From Gymnodinialimonas ulvae (GTDB lineage: Bacteria > Pseudomonadota > Alphaproteobacteria > Rhodobacterales > Rhodobacteraceae): a DNA stretch of 64,000 nt. Below are positions 1-8,122 of this stretch, piece after piece. The number at the start of each line of letters is the position of its first letter. Position 1 is the stretch's first letter. The position numbers and the translations under genes were made by a program. The notes below the pieces were generated by a model that saw only the letters and a list, made by a program, of their open reading frames with translations, ran no database searches and was not told the origin of the DNA. The stretch lies in contig NZ_JBBIFX010000001.1 of assembly GCF_037543845.1 (NCBI RefSeq), positions 930,001 to 994,000 of the forward strand, read 5' to 3'.

Positions 1-466
1 TCATGTTGTGGCTTGGCGGAATGACGATGCCCGCGATGGAGGATGTGACCGTGACGTTGACGGCGAAATCGGGGCGGTAGCCGCGTTCCTTCATCACCGG
101 CACCAAGAGCGAGCCAAGCGCCGAGATATCCGCCACGGCCGAGCCGGAAATGCCGCCAAACAGCATCGAGGAGAAGATGTTGACCATCGCCAGCCCCCCC
201 TTGAGGTGACCGACAAGGGCGGAGGCCAGCTTGACCAGCCGCACCGCAATGCCGCCGCGTAACATCACCTCTCCGGCGAGGATGAAGAACGGGATCGCCA
301 GAAGCGAAAACACCGACACGCCCGCCGTCGCGCGTTGGAAGGTGATCAGCATCGGGAAACCTTCGTACCAGAAGGCCGATGCGGCCGCGATACCCATGGC
401 AAAGGCCACCGGCATGCCCATGATCACGAGCAGGAAAAAGACGCACATCAGGATGATCAGGCCCAT
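1..466 (-). CDS. dctM: TRAP transporter large permease DctM (partial, C-terminus off the window)
   Basis: This is the large membrane subunit of a tripartite ATP-independent periplasmic transporter, which forms the ion-coupled channel in the inner membrane. The N-terminal 155 or so residues are visible, from MGLIILMCVFFLLVMIMGMP through the conserved FGGISGSAVADISALG and IPPS segments typical of DctM. The ATG at 464-466 lies one base past the dctQ stop, so the two are translationally coupled. The reading frame is still open at base 1. The gene follows dctP and dctQ in the same operon next to uxuA, so a uronate or aldonate substrate is inferred. Confidence 0.93.
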   Translation of the reverse strand, partial: MGLIILMCVFFLLVIMGMPVAFAMGIAAASAFWYEGFPMLITFQRATAGVSVFSLLAIPFFILAGEVMLRGGIAVRLVKLASALVGHLKGGLAMVNIFSSMLFGGISGSAVADISALGSLLVPVMKERGYRPDFAVNVTVTSSIAGIVIPPSHNM

Positions 467-467
467 C

Positions 468-1013
468 TCAGCTCTCCGTGGCGTCAGAAGGCGCGCTGTC
501 GGGCAGAGGCTGCCAGCGTGAGAAGGAAATCGTGCGCAGGATCGCACGAATGGCGCAAATTCCGAACGTCAAGGCGCCGCAGGTTGTGATGGCAAGCGTG
601 CGGTAGCTTTCGGGAATATCGAGCATCGGCAGAAGACTGTCCCAGCCAAATTGCACCAGCTTGATCCCCGCCAAAAGCATCACGAACCCGAACACGGCCA
701 GCATCACGTCAATTGCGATGATGATGATCTTTTGCAAACCTGTCGGCAGCATGTCGCGGAACAGGGTCACGCCAAGATGTGTCTCGTCCTTCATCCCCGA
801 TACGGCGCCCAGGAACACGATGTAGCAAATCAGGAGGAGCGCGAGTTGTTCAACCCATGTCGGCGTCTCATTCAGGACATAGCGTCCGAAAACGAGCCAT
901 CCGAATGTGACCACAAGAACGACAACGGCGAGCGATGCAATCAATGCGCAGATCTTGCCGACCCAGTCGAGCATCACCTCGACCCAACCGCTTGGGGGTA
1001 ACTGATCGCACAT
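468..1013 (-). CDS. dctQ: TRAP transporter small permease DctQ
   Basis: This is the small four-helix subunit that bridges the periplasmic binding protein and DctM. About 181 residues are predicted, with hydrophobic segments near residues 15-40, 50-70, 90-115 and 130-150 and the DctQ-like stretch TWVEQLALLLICYIVFLGA. I place the start at 1013 (MCDQLPP). The longer start at 1067 falls in the loop of a hairpin (1053-1085) and would add a polar tail untypical of the family. Neither start has a strong ribosome-binding site. It lies between dctP and dctM. Confidence 0.88.
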   Translation of the reverse strand: MCDQLPPSGWVEVMLDWVGKICALIASLAVVVLVVTFGWLVFGRYVLNETPTWVEQLALLLICYIVFLGAVSGMKDETHLGVTLFRDMLPTGLQKIIIIAIDVMLAVFGFVMLLAGIKLVQFGWDSLLPMLDIPESYRTLAITTCGALTFGICAIRAILRTISFSRWQPLPDSAPSDATES

Positions 1014-1052
1014 ATTTGTTCCGCGATTGGTTTTTTTTGGACGGGTGTGAGA

Positions 1053-1085
1053 GGAGGCCCATGTCACAGCGCAACACGGGCCTCC
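1053..1085 (-). promoter_or_regulatory. Intercistronic hairpin between dctP and dctQ
   Basis: GGAGGCCC at 1053-1060 pairs perfectly with GGGCCTCC at 1078-1085 across a 17-base loop. It sits directly after the dctP stop on the transcribed strand. No U-tract follows, so it looks more like a stabilising or partly attenuating element that raises the binding protein over the permeases than a full terminator. That role is inferred. Confidence 0.5.
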
Positions 1086-1106
1086 CGATCCTTGGTCGAG
1101 CGTGGA

Positions 1107-2090
1107 TTATTCCGCGCCGCGGATCAGATCGATGATACCCGCCATGTCCGGGTTGTCTGCCAGGAAGGCTTCATAGACCGGCGCCATGGCATCCTGGAAC
1201 GGACCCTTGTCCTCGATCGTGTTGACGATCGTGCCGCCGGCTTCCACGACCTCCATCGAGGCCGCTTCACGGGCCTGCCACAGCTCACGCTGCATCTCGG
1301 CGCTGGCGCGACCTGCGGCCATGACGATTTCCTGATGCTCGGGCGACAGGGAGTCCCAGGCACTCAGGCTCATGCAAAGGCATTCGGGGATGATCAGGTG
1401 CTCGGTCAGCGAATAATACTGCGCAACCTCGAAGTGGCTGGTGGATTCGTAGGACGGCGGGTTGTTCTCGGCCCCATCGACAACGCCGGTCTGGATCGAT
1501 TGGTACACCTCGGCAAACGCCATCGGTGTTGCGTTGCCGTCCATCGCCTCGACCATCATGACGAACAAATTGTTGTTCATCACGCGGATCTTCAGGCCTT
1601 CGACGTCCGCAGGCGTGTTGATCGGGCGAATCGAGTTGTAGAACGACCGTGCACCGGCATCGTACCAACCCAGCGGCACGATACCGCGCTCGCGCATGCC
1701 TTCACCGATGGCTTCGCCCACAGCGCCGTCCATCAGCTCGTACATCTGTGGGATGGAGCTGAAAATGAAGGGAAGCGAGACGATGTTGGTTTCAGGCACG
1801 GAGGTGCCCATTTGCCCCAGCGAGAAAACACCGAAGTCGAGGGCGCCGAGGCGGACTTGTTCAATCGCATCGGGCTGGCTGCCCAGAACACCGTTGTGGA
1901 ACACAGTGCCGGTCACTTCACCGCCGGTGGCTTCGGTCACTTCGGCAATGAAGGACTCCATGGCGATGGATACGGGGTAGTCCTCGACGTGGATGTTCCA
2001 GCCGCGCAGGTCCTGCGCCGAGGCCGAGGAGGCCGCAACCGCGAGGCACCCTGCAATGACGGCGCTGCTGAGTGTGAAAGTTCGTGACAT
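1107..2090 (-). CDS. dctP: TRAP transporter substrate-binding protein DctP
   Basis: This periplasmic solute receptor of 327 residues captures an organic acid and delivers it to DctQM. It has a Sec signal peptide ending near ASSASAQ (about residue 26) and then a DctP fold with the family motifs GLKIRVMNNN and AFAEVYQSIQTGVVDGAENN. The Arg of GLKIRV is the usual carboxylate-binding position. A strong Shine-Dalgarno sequence, GGGAGGATCAC, precedes the ATG. A palindromic operator lies about 70 bases upstream. Proximity to uxuA, kdgK and kduID suggests a hexuronate, aldonate or unsaturated-uronate ligand, but the sequence does not fix the substrate. Confidence 0.92.
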   Translation of the reverse strand: MSRTFTLSSAVIAGCLAVAASSASAQDLRGWNIHVEDYPVSIAMESFIAEVTEATGGEVTGTVFHNGVLGSQPDAIEQVRLGALDFGVFSLGQMGTSVPETNIVSLPFIFSSIPQMYELMDGAVGEAIGEGMRERGIVPLGWYDAGARSFYNSIRPINTPADVEGLKIRVMNNNLFVMMVEAMDGNATPMAFAEVYQSIQTGVVDGAENNPPSYESTSHFEVAQYYSLTEHLIIPECLCMSLSAWDSLSPEHQEIVMAAGRASAEMQRELWQAREAASMEVVEAGGTIVNTIEDKGPFQDAMAPVYEAFLADNPDMAGIIDLIRGAE

Positions 2091-2158
2091 GTGATCCTCC
2101 CAGATCTTTTGTGATCGCGCCGCTTCCCTGGGCCTCAGACCCCCCTCTCGCGGACTGG

Positions 2159-2170
2159 AATACTAGTATC
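2159..2170. promoter_or_regulatory. Predicted operator upstream of dctP (ATACTAGTAT palindrome)
   Basis: AATACTAGTATC contains the perfect 10-bp palindrome ATACTAGTAT at 2160-2169. The same core occurs in the algS/enolase divergent promoter (15978-15989), with variants at kdgK/kdgF and the MATE gene. Palindromes of this kind are typical of GntR/FCD regulators. The gntR gene at 17396 is the obvious local candidate, which is inference. Confidence 0.6.
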
Positions 2171-2260
2171 TTCACAGCTAGGGCGAGTCAATCATCTCGC
2201 GTGCCCCGCCCAACAAACGTCCTCGACTGGCCCCGCGCGCGACACGCCCCCAAGCGAGGT

Positions 2261-2779
2261 TTAGACCGTGCCGCGTGGCGGGCGGTCATTGTTTTTCGTG
2301 AAGATCATCCCGTCGAGCAATTCGCCCAGATCGGGGCGCGCCGAGGGGCCGTTTGAAATGGCGATCAAGAGCACGCTGCCATCGGGCCGGATAACAAATG
2401 TCCCGGGCTCGGCAAAGCGGCGGTCGGTCTCGGACGAAGACAGTGGCTCGGTCACATATAGGCCAAGCGTGCCCATCTGCGCCTCAGACAAGCCATATCC
2501 CAGATCAAAACCCCACCCGAATTCATTTTGGTCGGCCTTGGCTTTTTCTTCCGGATCGGCAGAGACGACCGCGACATCGAAGCCGGCCTTAGCCCATTGT
2601 GCCCGCATCCCATCAAGGATGTTGAGGTATTTCTTACACCGCGGGCAATGCTTGCCGCGATACACCACCAGAAGCGTCCAATTCTCCCTTGTGCCACCGA
2701 GGTTCAAGGCTCCGCCTCCCAGTTTGGGAAATGACATGGCTTCCAGAACGGTTCCGGACACGAGTTTTGGCGTTGGCAT
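2261..2779 (-). CDS. Peroxiredoxin-like (AhpC/TSA, redoxin) protein with a CPRC motif
   Basis: This 172-residue cytoplasmic protein has a thioredoxin fold. The strand TLLVVYRGKHCPRCKKY carries a CxxC pair near residues 44-47, the position of the peroxidatic or redox-active cysteine in AhpC/TSA proteins. The downstream segments AVVSADPEEKAKADQ and GTFVIRPDGSVLL are typical of redoxins. No signal peptide is present. It lies between dctP and uxuA on the same strand, 44 bases after uxuA, so it may be co-transcribed with the uronate genes. A redox role in that context is unexplained. It could act as a thiol peroxidase or a disulfide reductase. Confidence 0.8.
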   Translation of the reverse strand: MPTPKLVSGTVLEAMSFPKLGGGALNLGGTRENWTLLVVYRGKHCPRCKKYLNILDGMRAQWAKAGFDVAVVSADPEEKAKADQNEFGWGFDLGYGLSEAQMGTLGLYVTEPLSSSETDRRFAEPGTFVIRPDGSVLLIAISNGPSARPDLGELLDGMIFTKNNDRPPRGTV

Positions 2780-2823
2780 ATCGACGGCTTTCTGTTGTTG
2801 CGATTTTAGTTACGGAAGCCCGG

Positions 2824-3981
2824 TCAGGTGTTTCGGTTCAGGGCGGCGACCACGCCGCGCAGTTCCGCTAACCCACGCATCCGACCGATCAGCGGGTAGC
2901 CCGGATGGCTCTGCCGCTCGACGTCGGCAAGCAGGTCATGCCCGTGATCGGGTCGAAACGGGATCGGGGTCTTGCGCCGCGCCTCGACCTGCAGCAGTGC
3001 ATCAATGACGGCGACCATATCGGTGTCACCGCCCAGATGCGTCGCCTCTTCGAACGAGCCGTCGGGATCGCGGCGTACGTTGCGCAAATGCGCGAAGTGG
3101 ATGCGGTCGCCAAACTGGCGCGCCATGTCGGGAAGGTCGTTTACCGGATTCGCACCAAGCGAACCGGTACAAAGCGTCAGGCCATTCTCGGGCGCATCGA
3201 CGGCATCGAAGACCGATTGAATGTCCTGCGCGTTCGAGACGATCCGCGGCAGGCCCAAGATGTCTTGTGGTGGGTCATCGGGATGGATGCAGAACACCAT
3301 GCCAAGCTCCTGCGCGGTCGGGATGACCTCCTCGAGAAACCGCTTGAGGTTGGCGCGCAGATCCGCACGGGTCAGGCCATTGTAGGCGCGCAAGGCGGTG
3401 CGCAACTCAGCGATATCGAACCGGTCATATGCGCCCGGCAGGCCCGACATGATTGCGTTGAGCAATTGCGCCTGCGCCTCCGGCCCTGCCGCCTCGTACC
3501 AAGCCTTGGCCTTTTCCAGAACCTCCGGCGCGTAGTCGTCTTCGGCTCCGTCGCGGTTGACCATGAAGACTTCGAACGCGGCCATTTTCGACGCTTCGAA
3601 CCGCAGACAGGTGCCTCCACGCGCAACCGGCGCGGCAAGGTCGGTCCGGGTCCAATCGAGAAGCGGCATGAAGTTGTAGCATACCGTGCGTATTCCGTTG
3701 GCGGCAAGGTTCGCCATGGATTGCCGATAATTCGCAAAAAGTGGGCCTAGACCCTCTTCGCCGCGCTTGATCGCCTCGTGCACGGGCAGGCTTTCGACGA
3801 CGTCCCAAGTGAAGCCCGCGGCCTTGATCATGTCGTTGCGCGCGGCGATGGCATCTGCCTTCCAGACCTCACCGTATGGCACCTCGTGGAGCGCCGTTAC
3901 GATCCCAACCGCGCCCGTCTGCGCCACTTCCGCCAAGCTTATCGTGTCGAGCGGACCAAACCAACGCCAGGTTTCCCTCAT
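2824..3981 (-). CDS. uxuA: Mannonate dehydratase UxuA
   Basis: The enzyme converts D-mannonate to 2-keto-3-deoxy-D-gluconate (KDG) in cytoplasmic hexuronate degradation. The 385 residues are close to the E. coli length. The opening MRETWRWFGPLDTISLAEV and the segments TALHEVPYGEVW, CYNFMPLLDWTRTDL, FCIHPDDPPQDILGLPRIVS and CTGSLGANPVNDLP are characteristic of the UxuA TIM barrel, including metal-ligating His and Cys positions. It shares a strand with kdgK upstream, so its product would feed KdgK directly. No fructuronate reductase (UxuB) is in the window, so the mannonate source is not shown. Confidence 0.95.
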   Translation of the reverse strand: MRETWRWFGPLDTISLAEVAQTGAVGIVTALHEVPYGEVWKADAIAARNDMIKAAGFTWDVVESLPVHEAIKRGEEGLGPLFANYRQSMANLAANGIRTVCYNFMPLLDWTRTDLAAPVARGGTCLRFEASKMAAFEVFMVNRDGAEDDYAPEVLEKAKAWYEAAGPEAQAQLLNAIMSGLPGAYDRFDIAELRTALRAYNGLTRADLRANLKRFLEEVIPTAQELGMVFCIHPDDPPQDILGLPRIVSNAQDIQSVFDAVDAPENGLTLCTGSLGANPVNDLPDMARQFGDRIHFAHLRNVRRDPDGSFEEATHLGGDTDMVAVIDALLQVEARRKTPIPFRPDHGHDLLADVERQSHPGYPLIGRMRGLAELRGVVAALNRNT

Positions 3982-4123
3982 ACCCGGCCGGCCACATTGC
4001 AGAAAAACCGGGGATCGCAGAGTTGAGCCATGTCCATATGCGCACTTTCGATTGCGGGCTTCTGTTTCGGTTGTTCGACCACGCTAACACCGACATCCTT
4101 CCAATGCCCATGCCGCTTGGAGA

Positions 4124-5098
4124 TCATGCGTCCGAAGGGGCCAGCGCGACCAACGCGCCTTTCTGGCCGATGACCTGTCGTGCGACATCGCATCCAAGCG
4201 CTATCGCATCATTTATGGACGCGTGCCGCGACAGGCCTGCGAGAAGGCCCGCGTTGAAGCTGTCGCCCGCGCTGGTTGTATCCACGACCACCTCTGCCGG
4301 ACGTGGTGTCGCCTGACCTGTGTGTCCGTTATGGACGAAATGCAAGGTGTCAGAGGCGTTCTTGACCACGACGCTCCCTGCCCCGGCTGCGAGATACCTT
4401 TCGGTCGTGGCAACGATGTTTGCGTCGCCAAAATGCAGCGCTTCTTCATCGGAGGAGGGCAGGATCATATCGCTGACCCCGGCACCTGCCATAACCGCGT
4501 CCCGCATCTGCGCTACGTCTTGCCACAGCTTGGGCCGCAGGTTGGGATCGAACACCACGGTTTTGCCCGCATGGCGGGCGGTGTCGATGCTCTGCAGAAA
4601 GGCGGGCCGCGAATGGGCCTCAAGAATAGCCAGCGTTATGCCCGAAAAGAACACCACATCCGCATCGGCAATGGCGTCCGCCACCTGCGCAGGGGGCTCT
4701 GAGAGCCGCTTCGCCGCGGATTGCCCGCGCCAATAGGCAAAGCTACGCTCCCCCTCGGACAGGGATATCATGTAGAGGCCAACAGTGCGCTCCGGATCAC
4801 GCTGGATATGCCCGGTCTCAATCCCCGCGCCTGCCATCATGGCAAGCATATCGTCGGAGACCTTATCCCGCCCAACGCGGCTTACATAACGACATGTCCA
4901 GTCCGGGCAGAGGTGTCGCAGATACCAAAGCGTGTTCAACGTATCTCCTGCAAAAGATTGCTGAAATTGGCCCGCCGTTTGCAGCGGCGCCATTTCGACC
5001 ATGCATTCCCCAATGGAGGCAATGCACAGCGGCGCGCCGGTCGGGCCCGAGAGAAGCGGCTTTGAAAGGCGGGTGGGCATCGCAGAATCAACTTTCAT
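4124..5098 (-). CDS. kdgK: 2-keto-3-deoxygluconate kinase (PfkB family)
   Basis: The enzyme phosphorylates KDG to 2-keto-3-deoxy-6-phosphogluconate, the Entner-Doudoroff aldolase substrate. In the 324 residues, the N-terminal ASIGECMVEMAP segment and the GDTLNTLWYLRHL nucleotide-fold segment are typical KDG kinase features. The PfkB signature DTTSAGDSFNAGLLAG near the C-terminus contains the catalytic Asp. The first ATG lies 10 bases from a palindromic operator and lacks a clear ribosome-binding site, so the true start may be a little internal (for example ATG at 5080). It is divergent from kdgF. No eda (KDPG aldolase) gene is in the window. Confidence 0.93.
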   Translation of the reverse strand: MKVDSAMPTRLSKPLLSGPTGAPLCIASIGECMVEMAPLQTAGQFQQSFAGDTLNTLWYLRHLCPDWTCRYVSRVGRDKVSDDMLAMMAGAGIETGHIQRDPERTVGLYMISLSEGERSFAYWRGQSAAKRLSEPPAQVADAIADADVVFFSGITLAILEAHSRPAFLQSIDTARHAGKTVVFDPNLRPKLWQDVAQMRDAVMAGAGVSDMILPSSDEEALHFGDANIVATTERYLAAGAGSVVVKNASDTLHFVHNGHTGQATPRPAEVVVDTTSAGDSFNAGLLAGLSRHASINDAIALGCDVARQVIGQKGALVALAPSDA

Positions 5099-5107
5099 TC
5101 AGCCAAC

Positions 5108-5125
5108 TGGTATACTATCATACCA
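5108..5125. promoter_or_regulatory. Predicted operator in the kdgK/kdgF divergent promoter
   Basis: TGGTAT at 5108-5113 is mirrored by ATACCA at 5120-5125. The inner ten bases ATACTATCAT match the ATACTAGTAT core of the other local sites at 8 of 10 positions. It lies 10 bases from the kdgK ATG and 36 bases from kdgF, so a bound repressor would block both directions. Confidence 0.6.
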
Positions 5126-5160
5126 GATAGCGAAAGTGGTCACCCAAAAAGAAGGCGCGC

Positions 5161-5472
5161 ATGTCACAGTTTCCGATCATTGAAGCAAGTGAGCACGTAA
5201 CACGGCAAGTGCTGTCTGATCACTCCGATCTGATGGTGGTGGCCTTTGCATTCGGCGCAGAAGGGGCGGAGGGCGCGTTGCACAGCCACCCCCATGTCCA
5301 GTCCACCTATGTTGAAAGCGGCCGATTCCGGTTCACTATGAATGGCGACGCATTCGAAGTCGGGCCCGGTGACAGTTTCGTCATCCCGTCCGATGTCGTA
5401 CACGGGTGCGTTTGCCTTGAACCCGGGCGCCTTGTGGATTGCTTCACCCCACGCCGGGACGACTTCCTCTGA
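5161..5472 (+). CDS. kdgF: KdgF-like cupin, unsaturated uronate processing
   Basis: This small single-domain cupin has 103 residues. Known KdgF proteins speed conversion of 4,5-unsaturated monouronates from pectin and alginate lyases to linear ketouronates. The metal-site motif HSHPHVQSTYVESG near residues 41-54 and the second motif PSDVVHGCVCLEPG near residues 79-92 are visible and intact. An AGAAGG ribosome-binding site precedes the ATG. It is the first gene of a plus-strand operon with kduI and kduD, which supports an unsaturated-uronate role. Confidence 0.9.
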   Translation: MSQFPIIEASEHVTRQVLSDHSDLMVVAFAFGAEGAEGALHSHPHVQSTYVESGRFRFTMNGDAFEVGPGDSFVIPSDVVHGCVCLEPGRLVDCFTPRRDDFL

Positions 5473-5512
5473 CACGTCCGGCCCCTGCTTACTCCTTCTA
5501 AAGAGAGATAAA

Positions 5513-6340
5513 ATGACCCTGAAGACCGAAACCCGTTATGCCATAGATCCCACGACCGCGAAGTCGATGGACACCGATGGGCTCCGCTCTCATTTCCACA
5601 AGGATGGGCTATTCGCAGAGGGTGAGATCAACCTTGTCTACACGCATTACGACCGGTTCATCCTTGGATCTGCGGTGCCCGGTTCGGGGACGCTGACGCT
5701 TGATCATGTGGCCGAGACCGGGACGCCAAGCTTCCTCGACCGCCGTGAGATGGGCGTTTTGAACATCGGCGAAACCGGGCAGGTTCAGGTCGGCGGGGAG
5801 ACCCACGAGCTCGCCAATGGAGAGCTGCTTTACATCGGCATGGGCGCGGGGCCTGTCACGTTTTCAGGTGCGGGCCGGTTCTACCTGACGTCGTCGCCCG
5901 CCCACCGCGCCTGCCCCACCAAGTTGATCACATTGTCGGACGCGCGGCGCGTTGAATTGGGCTCGCGCGACACGGCAAACGAGCGTGTCATCATCCAGTT
6001 CCTGCACCCCGAGGTCTGCGACACCTGCCAATTGCTGATGGGTTACACGCAGTTTCAGCCTGGCTCCTTGTGGAACACGATGCCTGCGCATTTGCACGAC
6101 CGGCGGATGGAAGCCTACCTCTATTTCGACGTGCCCGAGGACGCGCGCGTCTTCCACTTCATGGGCAAGCCCGAGGAAACCCGTCACCTCGTCATGGCCA
6201 ACGAGGAAGCCGTCATTTCGCCGCCATGGTCAATCCATTGCGGCGCTGGCACGGCGGCCTACACGTTCTGTTGGGCGATGGCCGGGGACAATGTCGATTT
6301 CGCCGATATGGACATGGTTGGCATGGACGAACTGAGATGA
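5513..6340 (+). CDS. kduI: 5-keto-4-deoxyuronate isomerase KduI
   Basis: The enzyme isomerises 5-keto-4-deoxyuronate (DKI) to 2,5-diketo-3-deoxygluconate (DKII). The 275 residues compare with 278 in E. coli. The zinc-site motif MPAHLHDRRMEAYLYFD provides two His and the Glu, and PPWSIHCGAG provides the third His. The ATG at 5513 follows an AAGAGAGAT ribosome-binding site; an in-frame upstream extension overlaps kdgF and is rejected. The stop overlaps the kduD start as ATGA. Confidence 0.96.
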   Translation: MTLKTETRYAIDPTTAKSMDTDGLRSHFHKDGLFAEGEINLVYTHYDRFILGSAVPGSGTLTLDHVAETGTPSFLDRREMGVLNIGETGQVQVGGETHELANGELLYIGMGAGPVTFSGAGRFYLTSSPAHRACPTKLITLSDARRVELGSRDTANERVIIQFLHPEVCDTCQLLMGYTQFQPGSLWNTMPAHLHDRRMEAYLYFDVPEDARVFHFMGKPEETRHLVMANEEAVISPPWSIHCGAGTAAYTFCWAMAGDNVDFADMDMVGMDELR

Positions 6341-7062
6341 GCCCGTTCTCCCTTGCGGGTCAGACGGCCCTTATAACCGGTGCCAATACCGGGATCGGGC
6401 AAGCGATTGCTCGGGCCATGGGCCGCGCAGGTGCCCATGTGATCTGCGCCGGGCGCTCGTCGTGTGACGAAACCGTCGGTCAGATCGCCAGCGCCGAGGC
6501 CCTGCACCTCGATTTCGCCAACCCGATGGCGGCGCAGGGCGTTTTTGCGGACCGGCAGGTGGATATCCTCGTCAACAACGCGGGCATCATCCGGCGCGAC
6601 GATAGCGTGGATTTCACCGAATCCGATTGGGATGATGTCATGGACGTCAACCTGAAGGCTGCGTTCTTCACCTGTCAGGCGTTCGCCAAGGCCGCCCTGC
6701 CCCGTGGTGCCGGCAAGATCGTCAACATCGCCTCGCTGCTGTCGTTTCAGGGCGGCATCCGGGTGCCAAGCTACACCGCGTCGAAACATGGTCTGGCGGG
6801 GCTCACGAAGATCCTGTGCAACGAATGGGCTGCGAAGGGCATCAACGTCAACGCCATCGCGCCGGGCTATATCGAGACCAACAACACCCAAGCTCTGCGC
6901 GCGGATCCGGAACGGAACAAGGCCATCCTTGATCGCATCCCGGCGGGGCGTTGGGGCAAGGCAGATGATATCGCGGAAACCGCAGTGTTCCTTGCGTCTC
7001 CGGCGGCCAATTACATCCACGGTGCGGTGCTTAACGTCGACGGCGGATGGCTGGCCCGCTAG
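6337..7062 (+). CDS. kduD: 2-dehydro-3-deoxy-D-gluconate 5-dehydrogenase KduD (SDR)
   Basis: This short-chain dehydrogenase reduces 2,5-diketo-3-deoxygluconate to KDG with NAD(P)H. In its 241 residues the cofactor motif TGANTGIGQAIA lies near residue 14, NNAG near residue 84, the catalytic Ser in IVNIASLLSFQGG, and the YTASK Tyr-Lys pair follows. The specificity signature PGYIETNNTQALR is typical of KduD. It is coupled to kduI by a four-base ATGA overlap. With kdgF, kduI and kdgK it completes a route from unsaturated uronates to KDPG. Confidence 0.95.
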   Translation: MSPFSLAGQTALITGANTGIGQAIARAMGRAGAHVICAGRSSCDETVGQIASAEALHLDFANPMAAQGVFADRQVDILVNNAGIIRRDDSVDFTESDWDDVMDVNLKAAFFTCQAFAKAALPRGAGKIVNIASLLSFQGGIRVPSYTASKHGLAGLTKILCNEWAAKGINVNAIAPGYIETNNTQALRADPERNKAILDRIPAGRWGKADDIAETAVFLASPAANYIHGAVLNVDGGWLAR

Positions 7063-7072
7063 GGTCGCGTGC

Positions 7073-7519
7073 ATGATCCGGCCCGCAACCATCGACGATG
7101 TCCCGGCCATCGCTGTCATCAATCGGCTGGCGAGGGACAAGGCAATGCCGTGGTTGCCGGTGCTGCATTCGCTTGAAGGGGACACAAGGTTCTTCACCCG
7201 TGTCGTGGCCGAGCAAAGCTTCGCCGTGGCAGAGGTTGATGGCGACCCGGTCGGGTTTTGCGCCGTCCAGGACGGGTGGATCGAACAGCTCTACATTCAT
7301 CCCGATCATCAGCGGCAAGGGTTGGGATCGTCCCTCATCGCTTGGGCGCAGGACGGCGCGCAGGCGTTGCAATTGTGGGCCTTCGAACAAAACCACGCCG
7401 CCCAAGCCTTTTACGCCAAGCACGGGTTTGTTGAGGCCGAGCGCACCGACGGGCGCAACAATGCCGAAAAGACTCCGGATGTGCGCATGACCTGGACGCG
7501 CTGGACCAGCGATGGCTGA
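7073..7519 (+). CDS. GNAT family N-acetyltransferase
   Basis: A 148-residue Gcn5-related acetyltransferase. The acetyl-CoA-binding signature QLYIHPDHQRQGLGSSLIAW near residues 73-92 and the closing AAQAFYAKHGF segment are clear. It starts 10 bases after kduD and overlaps the next acetyltransferase by 8 bases, so it probably rides in the kdgF-kduID transcript. Nothing in the sequence names an acceptor, and no link to uronate metabolism is evident. Confidence 0.85.
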   Translation: MIRPATIDDVPAIAVINRLARDKAMPWLPVLHSLEGDTRFFTRVVAEQSFAVAEVDGDPVGFCAVQDGWIEQLYIHPDHQRQGLGSSLIAWAQDGAQALQLWAFEQNHAAQAFYAKHGFVEAERTDGRNNAEKTPDVRMTWTRWTSDG

Positions 7520-8063
7520 CGTGCAACTCACGATCCGCCATGAGGCGCCCGAAGATCACACCGCCGTTCATGCGCTCACCCTTGCGGCGTTCGACGGCGA
7601 CGCGGGCTTGCCCGAGCTCGTCGAAAACCTTCGCCGTGCCGAGGCCCCTTTTCCCACGCTGTCGCTTGTCGCGACCTATGCGGACAACGTGCCCGTCGGG
7701 CATGCAATGCTGTCGCACGCCTGGCTGGACGGGCCTGAGCGGTTGATCGACGCCCTGATCCTGTCTCCCCTGGCCGTGGAACCGGACCACCAAAGGCGTG
7801 GCATCGGCACGGCGTTGATCAAGGCCGCTCTGACCGCCGCCGACGCCCGGGGGTCGCCATTTGTGATCCTTGAAGGCAGCCCGACCTACTATGGCGCGCG
7901 TGGGTTCGAGCCTGCCGGGGCGCTCGGGATACGGCGCCCGTCTTTGCGCATTCCCGAGCGTGCCTTCCAGGTGGCCCGCCTGTCGGCCTATAACCCGTCG
8001 ATGACAGGCACGTTCGTCTACAAAGACGTGCATTGGCAGGGCGGCGTGGGGCTTTATCGCTAG
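7512..8063 (+). CDS. GNAT family N-acetyltransferase (YhbS-like)
   Basis: A 183-residue acetyltransferase with the acetyl-CoA loop ALILSPLAVEPDHQRRGIGT near residues 80-99. The following FVILEGSPTYYGARGFEPAG segment is typical of the YhbS subgroup. It overlaps the preceding GNAT gene by 8 bases. The two paralogues are dissimilar outside the core, so this is not a recent duplication. The acceptor is unknown. Confidence 0.86.
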   Translation: MADVQLTIRHEAPEDHTAVHALTLAAFDGDAGLPELVENLRRAEAPFPTLSLVATYADNVPVGHAMLSHAWLDGPERLIDALILSPLAVEPDHQRRGIGTALIKAALTAADARGSPFVILEGSPTYYGARGFEPAGALGIRRPSLRIPERAFQVARLSAYNPSMTGTFVYKDVHWQGGVGLYR

Positions 8064-8122
8064 CGTCATTCGACGCGAATGATTTGCTCAATACGCCAAG
8101 GTCACCTGCCCCGTTGCACGGA

